From contig JAFMOC010000191.1 of assembly GCA_019802505.1 (NCBI GenBank), positions 464,501 to 528,500 on the forward strand: a DNA stretch of 64,000 nt, given 5' to 3'. The stretch comes from Corydoras sp. C115 (lineage: Eukaryota > Chordata > Actinopteri > Siluriformes > Callichthyidae). Shown here piece after piece: positions 8,880 through 21,433 of the stretch. Position 1 is the first letter of the stretch. Each line of letters starts with the position of its first letter. The notes under the pieces are model-generated. The model searched no databases. It saw nothing but the letters and a program-made list of their open reading frames with translations, and was not told the DNA's origin. Made by a program: the position numbers and the translations under genes.

Positions 8880-11800
8880 AGACACTTTAGTAGTTCTCTT
8901 TACTACTGTTTTTAAACTCATTGTCTGTTTTATCCGTTCCCCCCAACATATGGTTGTACGGATGGTTTTACAATTACAGTCCATCAGTTTCTCTTCAGGG
9001 TTAAGGAATTATGTGCCACATGAAAAACTCTGACTGTTGCGGGGATAAAACAAATAGGTTTACCCAATTCAGTTGTACTGCATAGATGTATAGGGTATAC
9101 AGCATGCACACAATATGATTGCAATGTTTAATTTTAAACGTGACCAAATATGAGGCTTGGGCCATAAGATGCCCTGGTCTGCTCTACATACTGATTTGGT
9201 GCTGGTGTTTTTGTGTGTTGTACTAGTCTGATTGGATCTGGTTATTATTCAAATTGTGTTACTTGAGTTACAAAAACTGCTTTTGTATTGATAACAGTAG
9301 GTGGAATTTGGTGTGTCCCAACTAATCCCTAATGATACATGATATATTATACAAAATTTGTAAGACAAGAATCACTGTTATTATTAAATGAATCCTTTTT
9401 AGAGGACATTACTGGTCTGCTTGGAGATTTCTTTTAACAGGATCAGTCATTGCACTAAGTAAATAATTGAGCAACCTTTAGCTGAACTGGTTAGGGTAGT
9501 TTGATGTAAAGCAATACAACGCATTAATGATTTATGATCCTTTTTTATGTTATTGGATGGTGAATTTTCTGAATGAGTCCAGCAAAGGTTGTTGCAAAAG
9601 CAGATTAAAGATTAAGATTAAAATGAGTGATAACTGGTGCAAGTTCTTTGTGGAGATTGTAGAACCCTATTATAAAATCTCGAGTCTGTTCACAAAACCA
9701 TTGGCGTGCACATTTGGGTTATTATATATATATTATATATATTATATATATTATATATTATATATATATGACACACGTTTTGGTGATTGATCAGAATATA
9801 TAATCAGTCAGTTTAATACATAGGTTGATGTTAAATTTTTTTCGCTTACCTAAACAAACTCACTCTTCCTTCATGCAATATTTCCTGTTTGGTTGGCATG
9901 TAGTGACAAACAAGACAAAACGTCATTGCAACACTTCCATGTACACATAAATGTGTACTCAAAACATTTCATTTAAGTTACTGTTTGAATTCTTTGAATT
10001 GTACAGTAGTATCAGTTATCGACGCTAGAGGGCAGGCGGACTTTATTTTCTGTAAGAATGTTGTATCGTTGACCTACAATTATTAATTATGATTTGAAAT
10101 TGTGTGGGAAAATCGAACAAATATAACGTAAAAATATAAAAATATTTGTATTTTTGTGCATTTGGTCATAAACCAACGTGTTTATTAAAAGAAAGTGCAA
10201 ATAACATTTGAATTAGAATTGTACAACTAACTTCAAGTCACAATGACACTGAAAATAGCCACTTTGACCTTAACATTTGTTGATAAAGAATAAAGGCTCG
10301 GATGTTCTACAAGGTTTTGAAAGTACTATAAAAATCACGGGAATACACAATGACTCCATCTAAACAAACAGTTAAAATTTCATCAGCTGCTTTTTGTAAC
10401 TGAACAAGAATGAATGTCACGTGTCTCTTTTAAAACTCTGCAGAAATGTCTAATCATAACAAAATGTTTGCTTGAAAGAAGAGCAGCATGTATTTAGGTC
10501 GACTACATGTAACACCAGTATTTGCATGACAAGAAATTGAATTTAGTATAAAGCTGATTGTACAATTGTACTTCCATGTATGTGTTTTTAAAAGTTACCT
10601 TTTTTGGGATAACACCTGGGATAATACCATGACATAATTTTTGGAATAGTCATAAACTCCACAAACTATATACAAAAGAACACACGCAATCTCATTTTTA
10701 CTAGACATTTTAAAACACGTAAATCAGACATGTGTTTTGCATTGCTTGCTTTGCATTGAATTTGCCTTCTCCTGCATGAATACGATGTGTCATGCAGGCG
10801 CAGTCCTAAGAAATCAAATAAAACGGAGGCGAACTTAGGAGGAAGAACCATGTAGTGATGTTTTTAGTATAAGAGCTCACAATGTTTAGTTTACCCAACA
10901 AATCATTTGACTGTCAAATACAGAAAATGTATTTAGCAAACAAGTTTAACCCTGTTTTGCATTTTGTAATGATTTACAGTATGTGAAACATACACTTTGG
11001 AGAAAAAAAATAGCACATCTATTCCACTTACCCCCAGAGTCTTTCTGACATCAAACACTAAGATTAACAAATATTTGACAAATATAATGGCTTTCAATCT
11101 TCTGGGAAGTCGTTCAACAGAGCAACAGTAAGTTTAGACACTAATAGAAGATGAGAGGACTTCAGAGGACTATGTCCTAGTTCATCCCAAAGGTGTTTGA
11201 AGGCCAGTCTAGTTCCACCACCCAACCACATATCTATAGATTTTGCTTTGTCCTCTAGAGCTAGCACCCAAAGCTAAAGAGCTAGCATGGTTAGGTGCTT
11301 AGTTCTATACACCTGTAACAACAGGACTGAATGTAATGGTCAAGTGTCCCAACAATTAAATTGTGTTATTCAGTTTTTTATTAAACTGACAAAGATAAAA
11401 GACAAACAGATCACAGACATTGCAATTATTTTAATTTTAAGTGAATTATAATTCTTTTAAATTAAATTTGCCCCAAATAATTTGCAGACATTCACAGCAT
11501 GGCCTTAAATCTTTATAACCAACCATCCATATAGTTTTGTATTGCTGATACAAAGGCAGTATACATGTGAAAATGCAGAAGTCACATTTAACAAAAGCAG
11601 TATTAGAATTTTTTATTAGAGTATTTGCATCTTTATGTTGCATTGTTTAAGAAGTTCTAAGAATTTACACTCTAAAAACATTTTATGATATGATACATTA
11701 TCAGTGCTGAAATGCAAATTGACTGGAACATTCCTTACTCAGATTTCGGGCCCACTGTTTTTCACAGAAACACAGGTGTTCCGAAGTCCATTAACATAGT

Positions 11801-12587
11801 GATCAGACATTTCACCAAACAATTAGTGATTACGATATTTTTCTTTCTTTTATAATTATAATTTAAAGAATGCTTAATTTGATGCTGGTAAGCCACTAAT
11901 AATTAATTTTGTTTTGTTAAAGTCAACTTAATGTTTGTTATTTTGCTTTTCTTTATATTGCGACATATCTTGCTCCACTGTTTTCAGACTAGTGGCAAAA
12001 CCTATATCTGTTTATGTTGTTTGTGTTTGTGTTGACATTGTACAAACAGTCAAATGTTACCCCCCTTCCCCACATGGAATCCAATTATTTTTTTTAAATG
12101 CAGACAATTGTTTACAGCAATGTAAAGCCAGCGGCATGGTAACAGCAAACCAACAGAGCAACTGCACACTTTCACAAACTTTTCACAAACTTTTTATGCT
12201 GGCACAGTTTCACAGACAAATTTCCCTTAAATCTCTTTCTTTGCTTGCATTTCTTGCCAGTGCACACAAGTGTAACAAGATGAGTAAGCTGACCTAGAAA
12301 TACTGTCAGTTTGGATTGATGGATTAGTTATATGCACAGTCAGACTCTGTATTATTTTTATATAAAAATATTTTTTTTTAATCTCAAATGTTGTAGTATT
12401 AATAATAACAATAATAATAATAACCAAAATAATATGTAGGCTGACGGTGACCTAGACTGACCTCTTCCATTAATTGCAAGTTAAAAAAATTTCCTTCCTC
12501 ATGAATTAATTCCTTCCCATTTTATTATTTTTTTCTGGTTATTCAAATATCTTATCTCTTTGTTATCTCTTTTTTCTGGTTATGCAA

Positions 12588-12671
<84 letters not shown>

Positions 12672-12730
12672 ATCTGATATAGTCAATGTTATATATTCAG
12701 AACAATACTCTGATTTGACTGAGCATATTC
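8880..12730. other. Gene-free AT-rich stretch with old repeat pieces and microsatellites
   Basis: No exon-like sequence found. A TA/TTA tract is at 9721-9769. A diverged family A repeat lies at about 11130-11300 (TTCATCCCAAAGGTG). An (AT)n tract of about 75 bases is at 12594-12668. An AATAAA on the minus strand (12522-12527) could serve the GT31 gene. The rest shows nothing I can name. Confidence 0.5.
12594..12668. repeat. (AT)n microsatellite
   Basis: A run of about 37 AT units begins about 65 bases beyond the GT31 stop codon and probably lies in its 3' UTR. Confidence 0.95.
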
Positions 12731-12733
12731 AGT

Positions 12734-13886
12734 TTAACAGGATGGTCCTGGTCTCTTAAAGTCTTTCCAGGAGTCGACTTGTTGCTGTAGGCTTGTTGTG
12801 GTCGTTGCTATAAGTCTTGAAAACTGACACCGACTGTAAGGTACAGGGAAAACATGGAAGAGGCTCACGCTGTTTTCATTCAGAGCTATTCTCAGATATC
12901 TCATGCACAATCCTAAATAAACATCTTCAATGTAGACAGCTGGGACTTGTTTGGCACCTTCGATGAGCTTTTTCGCTATATCCAAAGAGAACACATATCC
13001 AAGGCCCAGGGCATATGGAGGATAAAAATCAGCAGGGAAAGTATCTTTGGGCAGAAACCATTTAGAATTGGGGTCTCTGAGCACCACGGCCCCTCTAGCC
13101 ACAAGGCCAGCCATGTAATTCTCTGTTGGTGCATTCAGTAGTGTGTTCACTAAAAGGTCCAAGTTGAGAAACATGTCAACGTCTATTTTCATAGCGTAGC
13201 TGGCATTTTGGCAGTACGCCGCCAGCCATTCCATTATCACCATGGTTTTAATGGTGAGATTTTTGTAGCTGTCCATGAAGTTGCTCTGCACAATGTCATG
13301 ATGTTCCTCGCTCTCCTGCATCACTTTCCTCTGCTGTTCTTCTATGCCTTCACTTCCAGGCTGGCCAAGCATGAAAAAAAGCCTCACCACCTTTCCCATG
13401 ACAATCTTCTCAGACCCCCAGGTGCTACGCACCGCATCTCGAGCCTCTCTGTTATAGGGTGCCACAGGCACCATCAAGACAATAAAAGGATTGTCTATCC
13501 GACACTTCTCTGCTTCGTTCACAGTGTAATTATAGCTACAAGGATAGGCCACATGATATGGTTTTTCAGGCACACACAGTTCTGTCATTGGCAATGCAGT
13601 AGTTGAAGCAGTTTCTTCATTGCCTGGAAAAATGTTATTAATAGAGAGCATGTTGTCCGAAGCATTGAAGGTGGCATTTGTGGCCGAATTTTTACCTGTT
13701 GTATTGTATATCATCTGAATGGTTGTGGTCCAGATTTCTGAGACTTCAGACAAGTTGGCATAGTAGACAAACATCAGTGCAAATACCAATGAAATCAGGA
13801 ACCAGGTTCGAATCCGAGTGCAGCGACATTCCGACTGTATGTCCTCTACATCTAGATTCAAAAGAGATTGTCGGTTACAGTGAACG
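12734..13886 (-). CDS. Beta-1,3-galactosyltransferase 2-like (glycosyltransferase family 31)
   Basis: One long coding exon, open from the stop at 12734 to a good acceptor (…TTACTTAACTCAG|CG) at 13886; about 384 codons with the stop. No ATG is in frame before the membrane segment, so the start codon must lie in an upstream exon that I could not place. Layout is that of a Golgi type II enzyme: short basic cytosolic part, one membrane helix (LISLVFALMFVYYA), an Asn-rich stem with several N-glycosylation sites, then the GT31 domain. Key blocks are FIVLMVPVAP, RDAVRSTWG, SYKNLTIKTM, the DxD metal site (DVD in AMKIDVDMF), PYALGLGYVFS and the acidic IEDVYLG. Family knowledge: it transfers a sugar, usually galactose, in beta-1,3 linkage from a UDP donor. 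The exact donor and acceptor cannot be read, and an orthologue name within this expanded fish family would be a guess. Confidence 0.8.
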
Positions 13887-13938
13887 CTGAGTTAAGTAAT
13901 AAAATACACTGAAGACTGTGGACTCATTACACGCAAAA

Positions 13939-14009
<71 letters not shown>
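13939..14009. repeat. Compound (AC)n(AT)n microsatellite
   Basis: About 11 AC units are followed by about 24 AT units, just upstream of the GT31 coding exon's acceptor site and so in its intron or 5' region. Confidence 0.95.
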
Positions 14010-14012
<3 letters not shown>

Positions 14013-17000
14013 TGGCTATGGTCTAGGTTTGTTAATGCGGACTGCATTGCAAAATACAAGAAAGACAATAGAACTACACACAGCAACACAGACAAAGCAT
14101 GAGGTGAAGGAACATACTCACACACCTTTTTTCTCCATTTTCCCCGATACTATTCACCATAATTCAGTCGTGAAAACAGTCCATGTGTGTTTTAAGCCAT
14201 CTGCCACACCTGCATTGCTCAAATCCTAAACACTGTGAAGCGGGGAAGCAGAGCCAGCGTTGAAGATAATTCGTTGATGATTACTACCTGGTGCACTCGC
14301 TTAGCCACACCCCAGCACATGTTAATGTCAGGAACCCTGAGGAGGGGAAAAAGCCTGTTATTTAAAAATAAGTCATGTAAAACAGGAGTAAGACAAAAAA
14401 AAAAAACCTCTACAGCTTTAAAGGCAACAATAATAGATTTTAATAATTCATATTTGACTTCACCTGAGCAGGCGGTTTTACTACAGGTAAAGGTGGTGTG
14501 GCTTTGGTAACCATAGCACTGGTGTTTGATTCAAGTGCTTTGTATTATTCACACCCCGTCCTCATGGCGGTGTCTCAAAGGGTTTTGGAGGTTAAAAAAG
14601 CCATTTGGTCAAAGGAGGAAGTCTTTTCAGTTCTACTTGCTTACGTAATAACCTCAAAAAACGGGTGGGGTTAGAAGGTTAGAAGGTTCCGCTTTATTTC
14701 TTTTGCCCTCAAACCATATTGCAGCATATTAGCAGCTGAAAAATTATCCTTTTCTTGAGCTTTTGAATTTGATTTAACTGATCTGAGTATGTGAAATTAG
14801 ACTATACAGAAACACGTAAAACACCAGTCACAGTTATTTCCTCTCATACATGTTGAAACTTGAGAGCCCTCTCTGTGGAATGTGAATAGAGGAAAATGGT
14901 AGTTGTTTCCTCCATCAGGTTAAAGAGAGGAAAACGCTCAGCTCACCTGTTCATCAGAAGATTATCAAACACAATCCAACAAGGCATTACATATTTCTTT
15001 TTTGTTTGTGACCTTCTGTCATTCCCTACTAGCTATTAGTCACTGTATTATTACTACAGATGCCTGTATAATGTAGTTTCTAATGTAATTTCCGGTCACA
15101 CAATCCCCCATCCACACATGCTGAGCTTGTGAGTTTTTAACTGAAACCTTCACAATATACTGGTGTTTAAAAGGTGCCGACATTAGTGTAACTGCCTACT
15201 TGAGCAGTTTAAATTGTTTTAAATTTAAAAAAAATTGTTTTTATATTTAAATTGTTAAATTGTATTTTATATTTTCTGTTCCTTTAAGAACATTAACAAT
15301 GTCCATGGTTCCAAAGTTAGAATTAAGGGTTAATCATGGCAGTAATGGCTTGATGGGGAGTAAGATTGTGGTGACTTCTAAAGATGTCCCTATTTACTTT
15401 CCATCTTGTGCTGGTTCCGGTTTGTGCCTATAGGGTTCCTCTATCTTTGCAAGTCATTTGCTTAGATAGAATTCAGGTGGTCAAAGAAAACCCCACTTTT
15501 CTGATGTTCTGTGATGATCAGGACCCCTGCAGGCATTGATTTGTTAGTGGATGTTGCAAATGCATTAGTGGATCAGACACAGCAGTGCTGCTGGAGAGTC
15601 AACTCACTGCACCCCGTTAGACACATCTTTATTATTCACATGTAAAATCAGAGACAGTAGCTTGTTTGTCAGTGTGAGTGCAGCACTGAGAGTCATCCAC
15701 CACCCAACTAGTACCTGCCATGTGTAGTGTTGATCATTAGAGAGGAGAGTATCGAAGACTAATCTTGTATGTAAAGAACTTAAACTTTAATTTTAAAAAT
15801 AGTAAAGCATTTATCATTTTACTATCTTGTTTTTTTTTCTCAAGTTGAAATAAGCAAAAATAAGATATATTCTTATAGATTTGCAGAAAACCTAAAATCA
15901 ACTTCGAAACTACTTTAAACAAGTTCGATGTTTGCATAAGATGGCCACAGTACACTCCCTGCTCGAATTTCATTAAAAAGTAGCTCAACCAGTTCCAACA
16001 GTCATGGGTGGGCATGATGGTCAACTTTCGATGTGGTTAACAGGTGTTTACAGCTTCCACTATTACGTGTTTTTTTTAGGGGTATATATTACAGGACACC
16101 TTCAAGAATCATGAAAGTGATTTTATTTATTTTATTTACACTCATTTAAAATGATATGCAGTGATTTGTGGTTACTGAAGGTTAACTCCACCTGTCCCAC
16201 TTCTCCAAATCACAGAAATAAAAAAAAGTTCAGAAATAAATAAGAGTTCAGAAAAGATGTGCTTGACAAACAAATCTATAACAACCTCTTGTCTCTTTTG
16301 CATGAAAGTCAACAATGAATGCTTACAATAAACAGGCTTCCTGGTAAAACTCCCAACTGTCAATCTGTTGGTGGTGCAAACTTAAAATGATGACAGTGCT
16401 TTTATTGCTTTTATTTCTAGTGCAACGGTCTTTACAGTTTTATCAGCAGCCTCGTCTGCCCAGTGCTGGAATACAATGCAGTGTGTTCTGCACAAAGAGT
16501 GTAATGGGTATGAAGTTATTTAACGTGGTTTAAACAGCCAGAGGAATAAAATGTCTTGATGGAAAGATTTAAAATATAACGGGACATATTCACAAATATC
16601 AAGAGTGATTGGTCTTTCTGTTCCCTCAGTTCTAGCTATAGACATTTAAAAACAACACTAACATATTAATACCCAATTTATTGCTGACAGACATCATGCA
16701 ACTCTGTTTATCTGTTATGAATCAATAATCAGTAAATGATCAGTAGTTGTTTTGGTTTTAGGCAATCAGGTTTTACTTGTTGTTTTACTTTTCATTTTCC
16801 TGCAACACCTTCTCATCTCATTTCCATCCTATTTTCTCATTTCACTTGGATACACAGCTTGGCTCTCACACTTTGCAAACCTTTAAACCTTTCAACTATA
16901 CCACTGTATGAACAAAAAGTATCACACTAACAAGAGCCCGTTCTAGTTACCCCCCTGTCCTATTTCTAAATGGGCTTTATCAGCTAAAGCTTTATCAGCT

Positions 17001-17470
17001 ATTACTCTTTTTGTTCAAAACCTTTAGTCATTGGCAAGTTCCAGGTTATTACCAAGGTGATTGGTGTGGTTGAGTTCATGGCGGTGTGAAGGTCAGCCAA
17101 AAACTTTGACACTCAACTCGCACAATTATGTTTGTTTTCACATATCGCCAAATGAGTGAATTATTTGATGGTTGTTTTGTTTGCAACCTCTGTAATCATT
17201 TCACATGTCCATGGTTTTACACAGGCTTTTATTTAGAATTGTCTTAAATAAAAAGGAAAGTAAGTAACAGTCATGTTTTTTTATTTACAATTATATTTAC
17301 AGTTACTAAGCTAAGGAGGTGTTTCTGCCAGATCTGGCAATATTTCTTGCAACGCCAGCATTTATGCTACATTGGTGTGAGCAGGATAGGTGATAGCAAG
17401 ATGGAGCATATGAATCGGTCATACCCGTGACAAGTGCTAGTGCAGGTTTCATAATCAGCAGTTCCAATTG
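14010..17470. other. Intergenic AT-rich stretch with a family B repeat
   Basis: A diverged family B copy covers about 15480-15780 (it contains GGATCAGACACAGCAGTGCTGCTGG). The missing start exon of the GT31 gene may lie in 14.0-14.5 kb, but no ATG-plus-donor stands out. An AATAAA on the minus strand at 17280-17285 could end the kcng4 transcript. I see no gene. Confidence 0.45.
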
Positions 17471-19674
17471 CTACTGCAAGTCTGAGCTTGCTGTGCTTGA
17501 GAAATTGGGATTTTCGGAGCCACCCCTATTTTCACTCTTATCCATCTGTGACCGGAAAAGAGGGTTTCTCTCCAACCCTGTGCTGATTTCTTCTGCTGCC
17601 AGGTTGGATATCATTTCATCCTTGCATATCATCTCTTGGTCTTGCTTCAGCTCCCGGTAGGTGTGTGAGAACACATGGAAGATGGAGGTGGCTGGAAAGG
17701 CCATAATTAGGATTCCACTGAGTATGCCACCGAAGGCCACCACCTGCCCGGCGATGGTGCGTGGTACCATGTCGCCGTAGCCAACTGTAGTCATGGAGAT
17801 GATGGCCCACCAATAGCAGGCAGGGATGCTGCTAAACCCATGGCGCTCGCTCTCGGCCAGGTGAACGAGAGGGAGAGAAGAGTGCGACGGCAACGCACAC
17901 GAAGATCAGCAGCAAGCCAAACTCGCGGGTGCTTCTTTGTACGGTTAGGCCGAGCGTCTGCAGGCCCAATGAGTGCCTTGCGAGGCGCATGACGTACAGG
18001 ATGCGCAGGGCACGCATGAGCCGCAGGATCAGCCCGAGCTTATCAAGATACCCTCTGCCTGCCCGGCCACCTGTGTCACCTAACCTCAGGTCTTGCTCAT
18101 CCACTAGCAGGGAGATGTAGTATGGCAGAATGGCCACTGCATCGATAATGTTAAGTGGCCCACGGGCAAATTCCAGCTTGCTACGAGCCTGAAGGAAGCG
18201 TAATGTCAGCTCCAGGGAAAACCAGGCCACACATACTGTCTCCACTATGAACATTTGCTGACACTTCTGCGAACATTCACCCTTTGAAAAAAGAATTTAG
18301 GAAAAGGTTACTGTATGAAAGCTTAAATGTAAGCACAAGTTTTACAAATTGCATTGCATTGTCTACAGTCTTGGAACAAGAAAAAGCCTTCCCCAAACTG
18401 TACATAAAGTTGTCGAAAATACATGGCTAGCTGCTTGATTTCATACATTTTCTGGCAATGAAACTGAACTATACATCTAAACTTGATGATTAAAAAATGT
18501 TTCCCGATGCCTTTGTCCATATATTGTGGCTTTGGACCCATGATCTACGTGACATGGCTAAAAAGGTCACTTAGATTATGGATTTAAAAACTGCAGCCAT
18601 ACCCAGCTACCCTTTGACATTATTTGAAGTGGTGTTGCAAGGTTTTTAAATACGCCTCCACATAAGGATTCAAGGCAGTTCAGTACTGCAGAAGGGTAGG
18701 CAATAAATTAGGGATGATGTGACATTTTGTTGAAATTTCATTACTTTTTATGTGCAAAGGTCTTTTTTTCCCAACAACTAAGTAAAGCCTGGCCAGCATT
18801 TTCAAACTGTAACCTTTTTGTTCTTGACCCTGGCACCCCCCATTTAACGTAAATATCATGCTACTGTGACTGGGATAATGTTTAGAGAAGAATTTGTAAA
18901 AAGAAAGAAATGGACCCTCACCTGGCTTTCTTCCTGTCTGAGGTGAGGCATGGTGCTGATGCACAGGCTGACCACAGTCAAAACAATCATGGCAACTGAG
19001 ATGCAGGCAAAAGCCTTTCCCAGCCATCCCGAGTGTGGGTTCTCCACCACCTCTCTTAGGCGAACCATAAGGCCAAGATGTCCCCTCTCTTCCACCTGGC
19101 CGGACCATTTCGACATCCTCCTCTGCCTTCTTTCCTCCTCTTTTCGCTTTTTATGAGCCAGCTCATCCATAGAAGTGATCATAGTCCGCCGGCAGCAGCG
19201 CTCCATTCCGCTGGGCTCGATTCCCCAGTAACTGAGTTCGTCTGAGAACGATATTGCACACGTGTGCCTCAGCAGCCTCAGCTTGCCGGCAGCCAGGAAG
19301 TTAAGGATAACACGGAATGCGGCGGCACTGCGATCGAAGAAGAATTCCCGGCTTGACTCGTCATAGTCGTCGCAGAGCCGCGCAATGTCTTCGGGGCTTC
19401 TGCAGTGGCGCAGCTGACCCAGACGGGACATAGGGAACTCGTCCAGTGTGCTCCAGGCAAAGGTGTAGCGATCCCCACCAACATTTACTACAGCAAGTTT
19501 GCTGTGATCAACAGTTGCAAGGGCCAAAGGGTCGCGTAGTAGCTGAGCCCGCTGGAAATAGACTCCTTTGATGGTCTCGGTTTCTGGGATTTCTGTAAAG
19601 AAGTGATCCAGGCTGCTGTCATCTGTACTGATGGAGAAATTGCTGAAGTCATTGGTGTTGCTGATAATGGGCAT
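17471..19674 (-). CDS. kcng4: Potassium voltage-gated channel subfamily G member 4 (Kv6.4), with a one-base frameshift
   Basis: Two coding exons: 18922-19674 (start ATG at 19674) and 17471-18281. Exon 1 carries the T1 tetramerisation domain (VNVGGDRYTF to YWGIEPSGMERCC), a KRKEEERRQRR linker and S1. Exon 2 carries S2 (MFIVETVCVAWFSLEL), S3, an arginine-rich S4 (RLMRALRILYVMRLARH), S5, the pore (MTTVGYGDMVP) and S6. S6 has PAT where ordinary Kv channels have PVP, a mark of silent subunits. Family knowledge: Kv6 subunits do not conduct alone but join Kv2 channels and change their gating. Exon 2 is 811 bases, one more than fits. An extra T near 17870, after ALFSP in the S5-pore linker, puts S5 and the pore in different frames. 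Without it the protein would be 520 residues, against 519 in human. Everything else is intact, so I favour a sequencing error or very recent loss. Confidence 0.9.
18340..18640. repeat. Diverged family A repeat pieces in the kcng4 intron
   Basis: The segment around 18375-18405 (GGAACAAG…GCCTTCCCCAAACTGT) matches the conserved block of other family A copies. It lies between the two kcng4 coding exons. Confidence 0.4.
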
Positions 19675-20309
19675 GATGGCTTTAAGTTCTAGAAGTGTAG
19701 GCCCTGTTGGTTTTGTGCTTTTGGTTACTTTTGTGCTTTTTGGTTGTTGATGAGAGACTATGAGATGAAAAAATACAGATATATTTATAAAAGATTACAA
19801 ATATATTTATAAATATATTAATATAGTATGAAAATTATTTCTAATTTTCTGTATAATTGTTTTTGTGGTTTATATCCTAAAGGTAAAGATTCATCAATAA
19901 GCTTCAGTTTGTCCTCAACTCAACCCTTCCTTCTCTACTTCTCTAAGCATGCCCTGCACTAATTTCATAAAAAATCCTAATGTTAAAAACACAAAGCACA
20001 TATTATCACTTTGTCTTTTCCTTGAGGGAAAACTTTGACTTTGAAACACCCTTCTCCTAAAGCCTAACATTTGCTCAGTCCTGACTTTTGTGCCAGCTAT
20101 TCTCTAAGGCCTATCCCAAACCACAATCTGCCCTACATTCTATTCATGTTCATATTGTCCAAGCAAGTCATGTCTAAGGCATGAATCAGTTTCATTGCAA
20201 TGCCATCAATTACAATATTAATGATACTGTGTTCTCTATTCAGTAATGCTTCAAGCTGTGTATTTTATGTGATGTGATCTCAGCTCTTGTAGAGCAAAAG
20301 TGGAGAAAC

Positions 20310-20485
20310 AGCCTAGACAGGTAGTCAGCCTATCACAGGGCAGATAACACAGGTATGCAAACTCCACATGGTTTAATTAGAAGTCTAAGGTTTGAGTACT
20401 GAACAGTGCATCACTGTGGCAGAAATACTAACCACATGATTCATTTGTTTCTCTATCATGATGATCATGATAGAGAAACAAATGA
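20310..20485 (-). repeat. Old SINE remnant ending in a perfect 45-bp palindrome
   Basis: 20325-20425 looks like a heavily decayed DANA-like SINE (TATCACAGGGCAGATA, then ACTCCACATGG and CTAACCAC in order). Directly after it, 20441-20463 and 20463-20485 are perfect reverse complements around a central G at 20463 (22-base arms). Confidence 0.5.
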
Positions 20486-20594
20486 GTGCATTATAGTAAG
20501 TGAACCATAAGGGTAGAAATAATAATAATAATAATGATAATCTTGAATGTTATTGCTATTGTAACACAATGTTATTGTGTTATCGTATTATATA

Positions 20595-20617
20595 AGTGTG
20601 TGTGTGTGTGTGTGTGT
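20595..20617. repeat. (GT)n microsatellite
   Basis: About 11 GT units upstream of kcng4. A short (AAT)n run precedes it at 20519-20537. Confidence 0.9.
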
Positions 20618-20929
20618 TCTCTCTGGAGTGTTCTATAGCAGTCTTAGGAGAGTTCTTGGGGGACTTTTTTTCCATCACATCAGCACAGCCATGCTTACAA
20701 TAATTACTATTCTTGACGGCAAAGCAAATCCTGAACATATCTTAGTCTTCCCTGACACTTTTATTTATTAAATAAGCAGACAGTAGGTCAACACCAGCAC
20801 TCACCTTGTTATGATTTATTAATAGGGGACGCTCTCAGTCCAGCCGCATCTCTTCTCCTCAGCACGCAACATCACTCACTCTAAATTATTAACGAACGCA
20901 AAAGCAGGTATTTGCATTCCAAAGTTGCC

Positions 20930-21300
20930 GTAAACAGAAACAGAAAAATATTCGGACGCTTGTTGGGGCCCCGAAGTTGCCCGCGGTCGTGCAGGGTGTT
21001 GGGGTGTCCCCCCCGCGCTCGTGCCCTCTGCCTGCGGGAACGAAGATGCTGCAGCAGTTAATACCGCCGCGCGCGCTCACCCCCGCCGCTTTATCTGCTC
21101 ATAAAGCAAAAAGTAATCCGCCAATCCGTGAACATCAGCCTGAATTCTAAAGCCTCTGAGAAGATCATAAAGCTGCATTCTTTCCGAGGTTCGGGATAAA
21201 ACCGATTATCTGCTCATGTCCTGAAAAAAAAAAAGCCGACCTTATCCCACCGACCGGCCGCGCGTTACCGAGAGCGCGTGACTGTCAGAGCAAAGGATAT
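20930..21300 (-). promoter_or_regulatory. CpG-rich region, candidate kcng4 promoter
   Basis: This stretch is dense in CG dinucleotides (GCCCGCGGTCG, CCGCCGCGCGCGC, GACCGGCCGCGCG) in an otherwise AT-rich area. It lies 1.3-1.6 kb upstream of the kcng4 start codon, and a noncoding first exon may be here. Composition-based inference. Confidence 0.4.
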
Positions 21301-21433
21301 AGGAGACATCCACTAATAATAGAGTTTCAGTAAAACAACTCTCAATAAGTTCGATAATGATTATCATTAGACATTAAGACAATAACGGCACCATGGTGAC
21401 CCAATCAAAAAAAACAAAAAGCTTGTGGGTTCC

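Noticed and set aside
13208..13606. Plus-strand frame of 132 codons
   Set aside because: Antisense to the GT31 exon, with no domain of its own.
18680..19108. Second minus-strand frame of 142 codons overlapping kcng4 exon 1
   Set aside because: It is in another frame of the T1/S1 exon and its far end runs into the intron.
17471..19674. kcng4 as an old pseudogene
   Set aside because: Only one base breaks the frame. Splice sites, start, stop and all functional motifs are intact, so age or neutrality is not supported.
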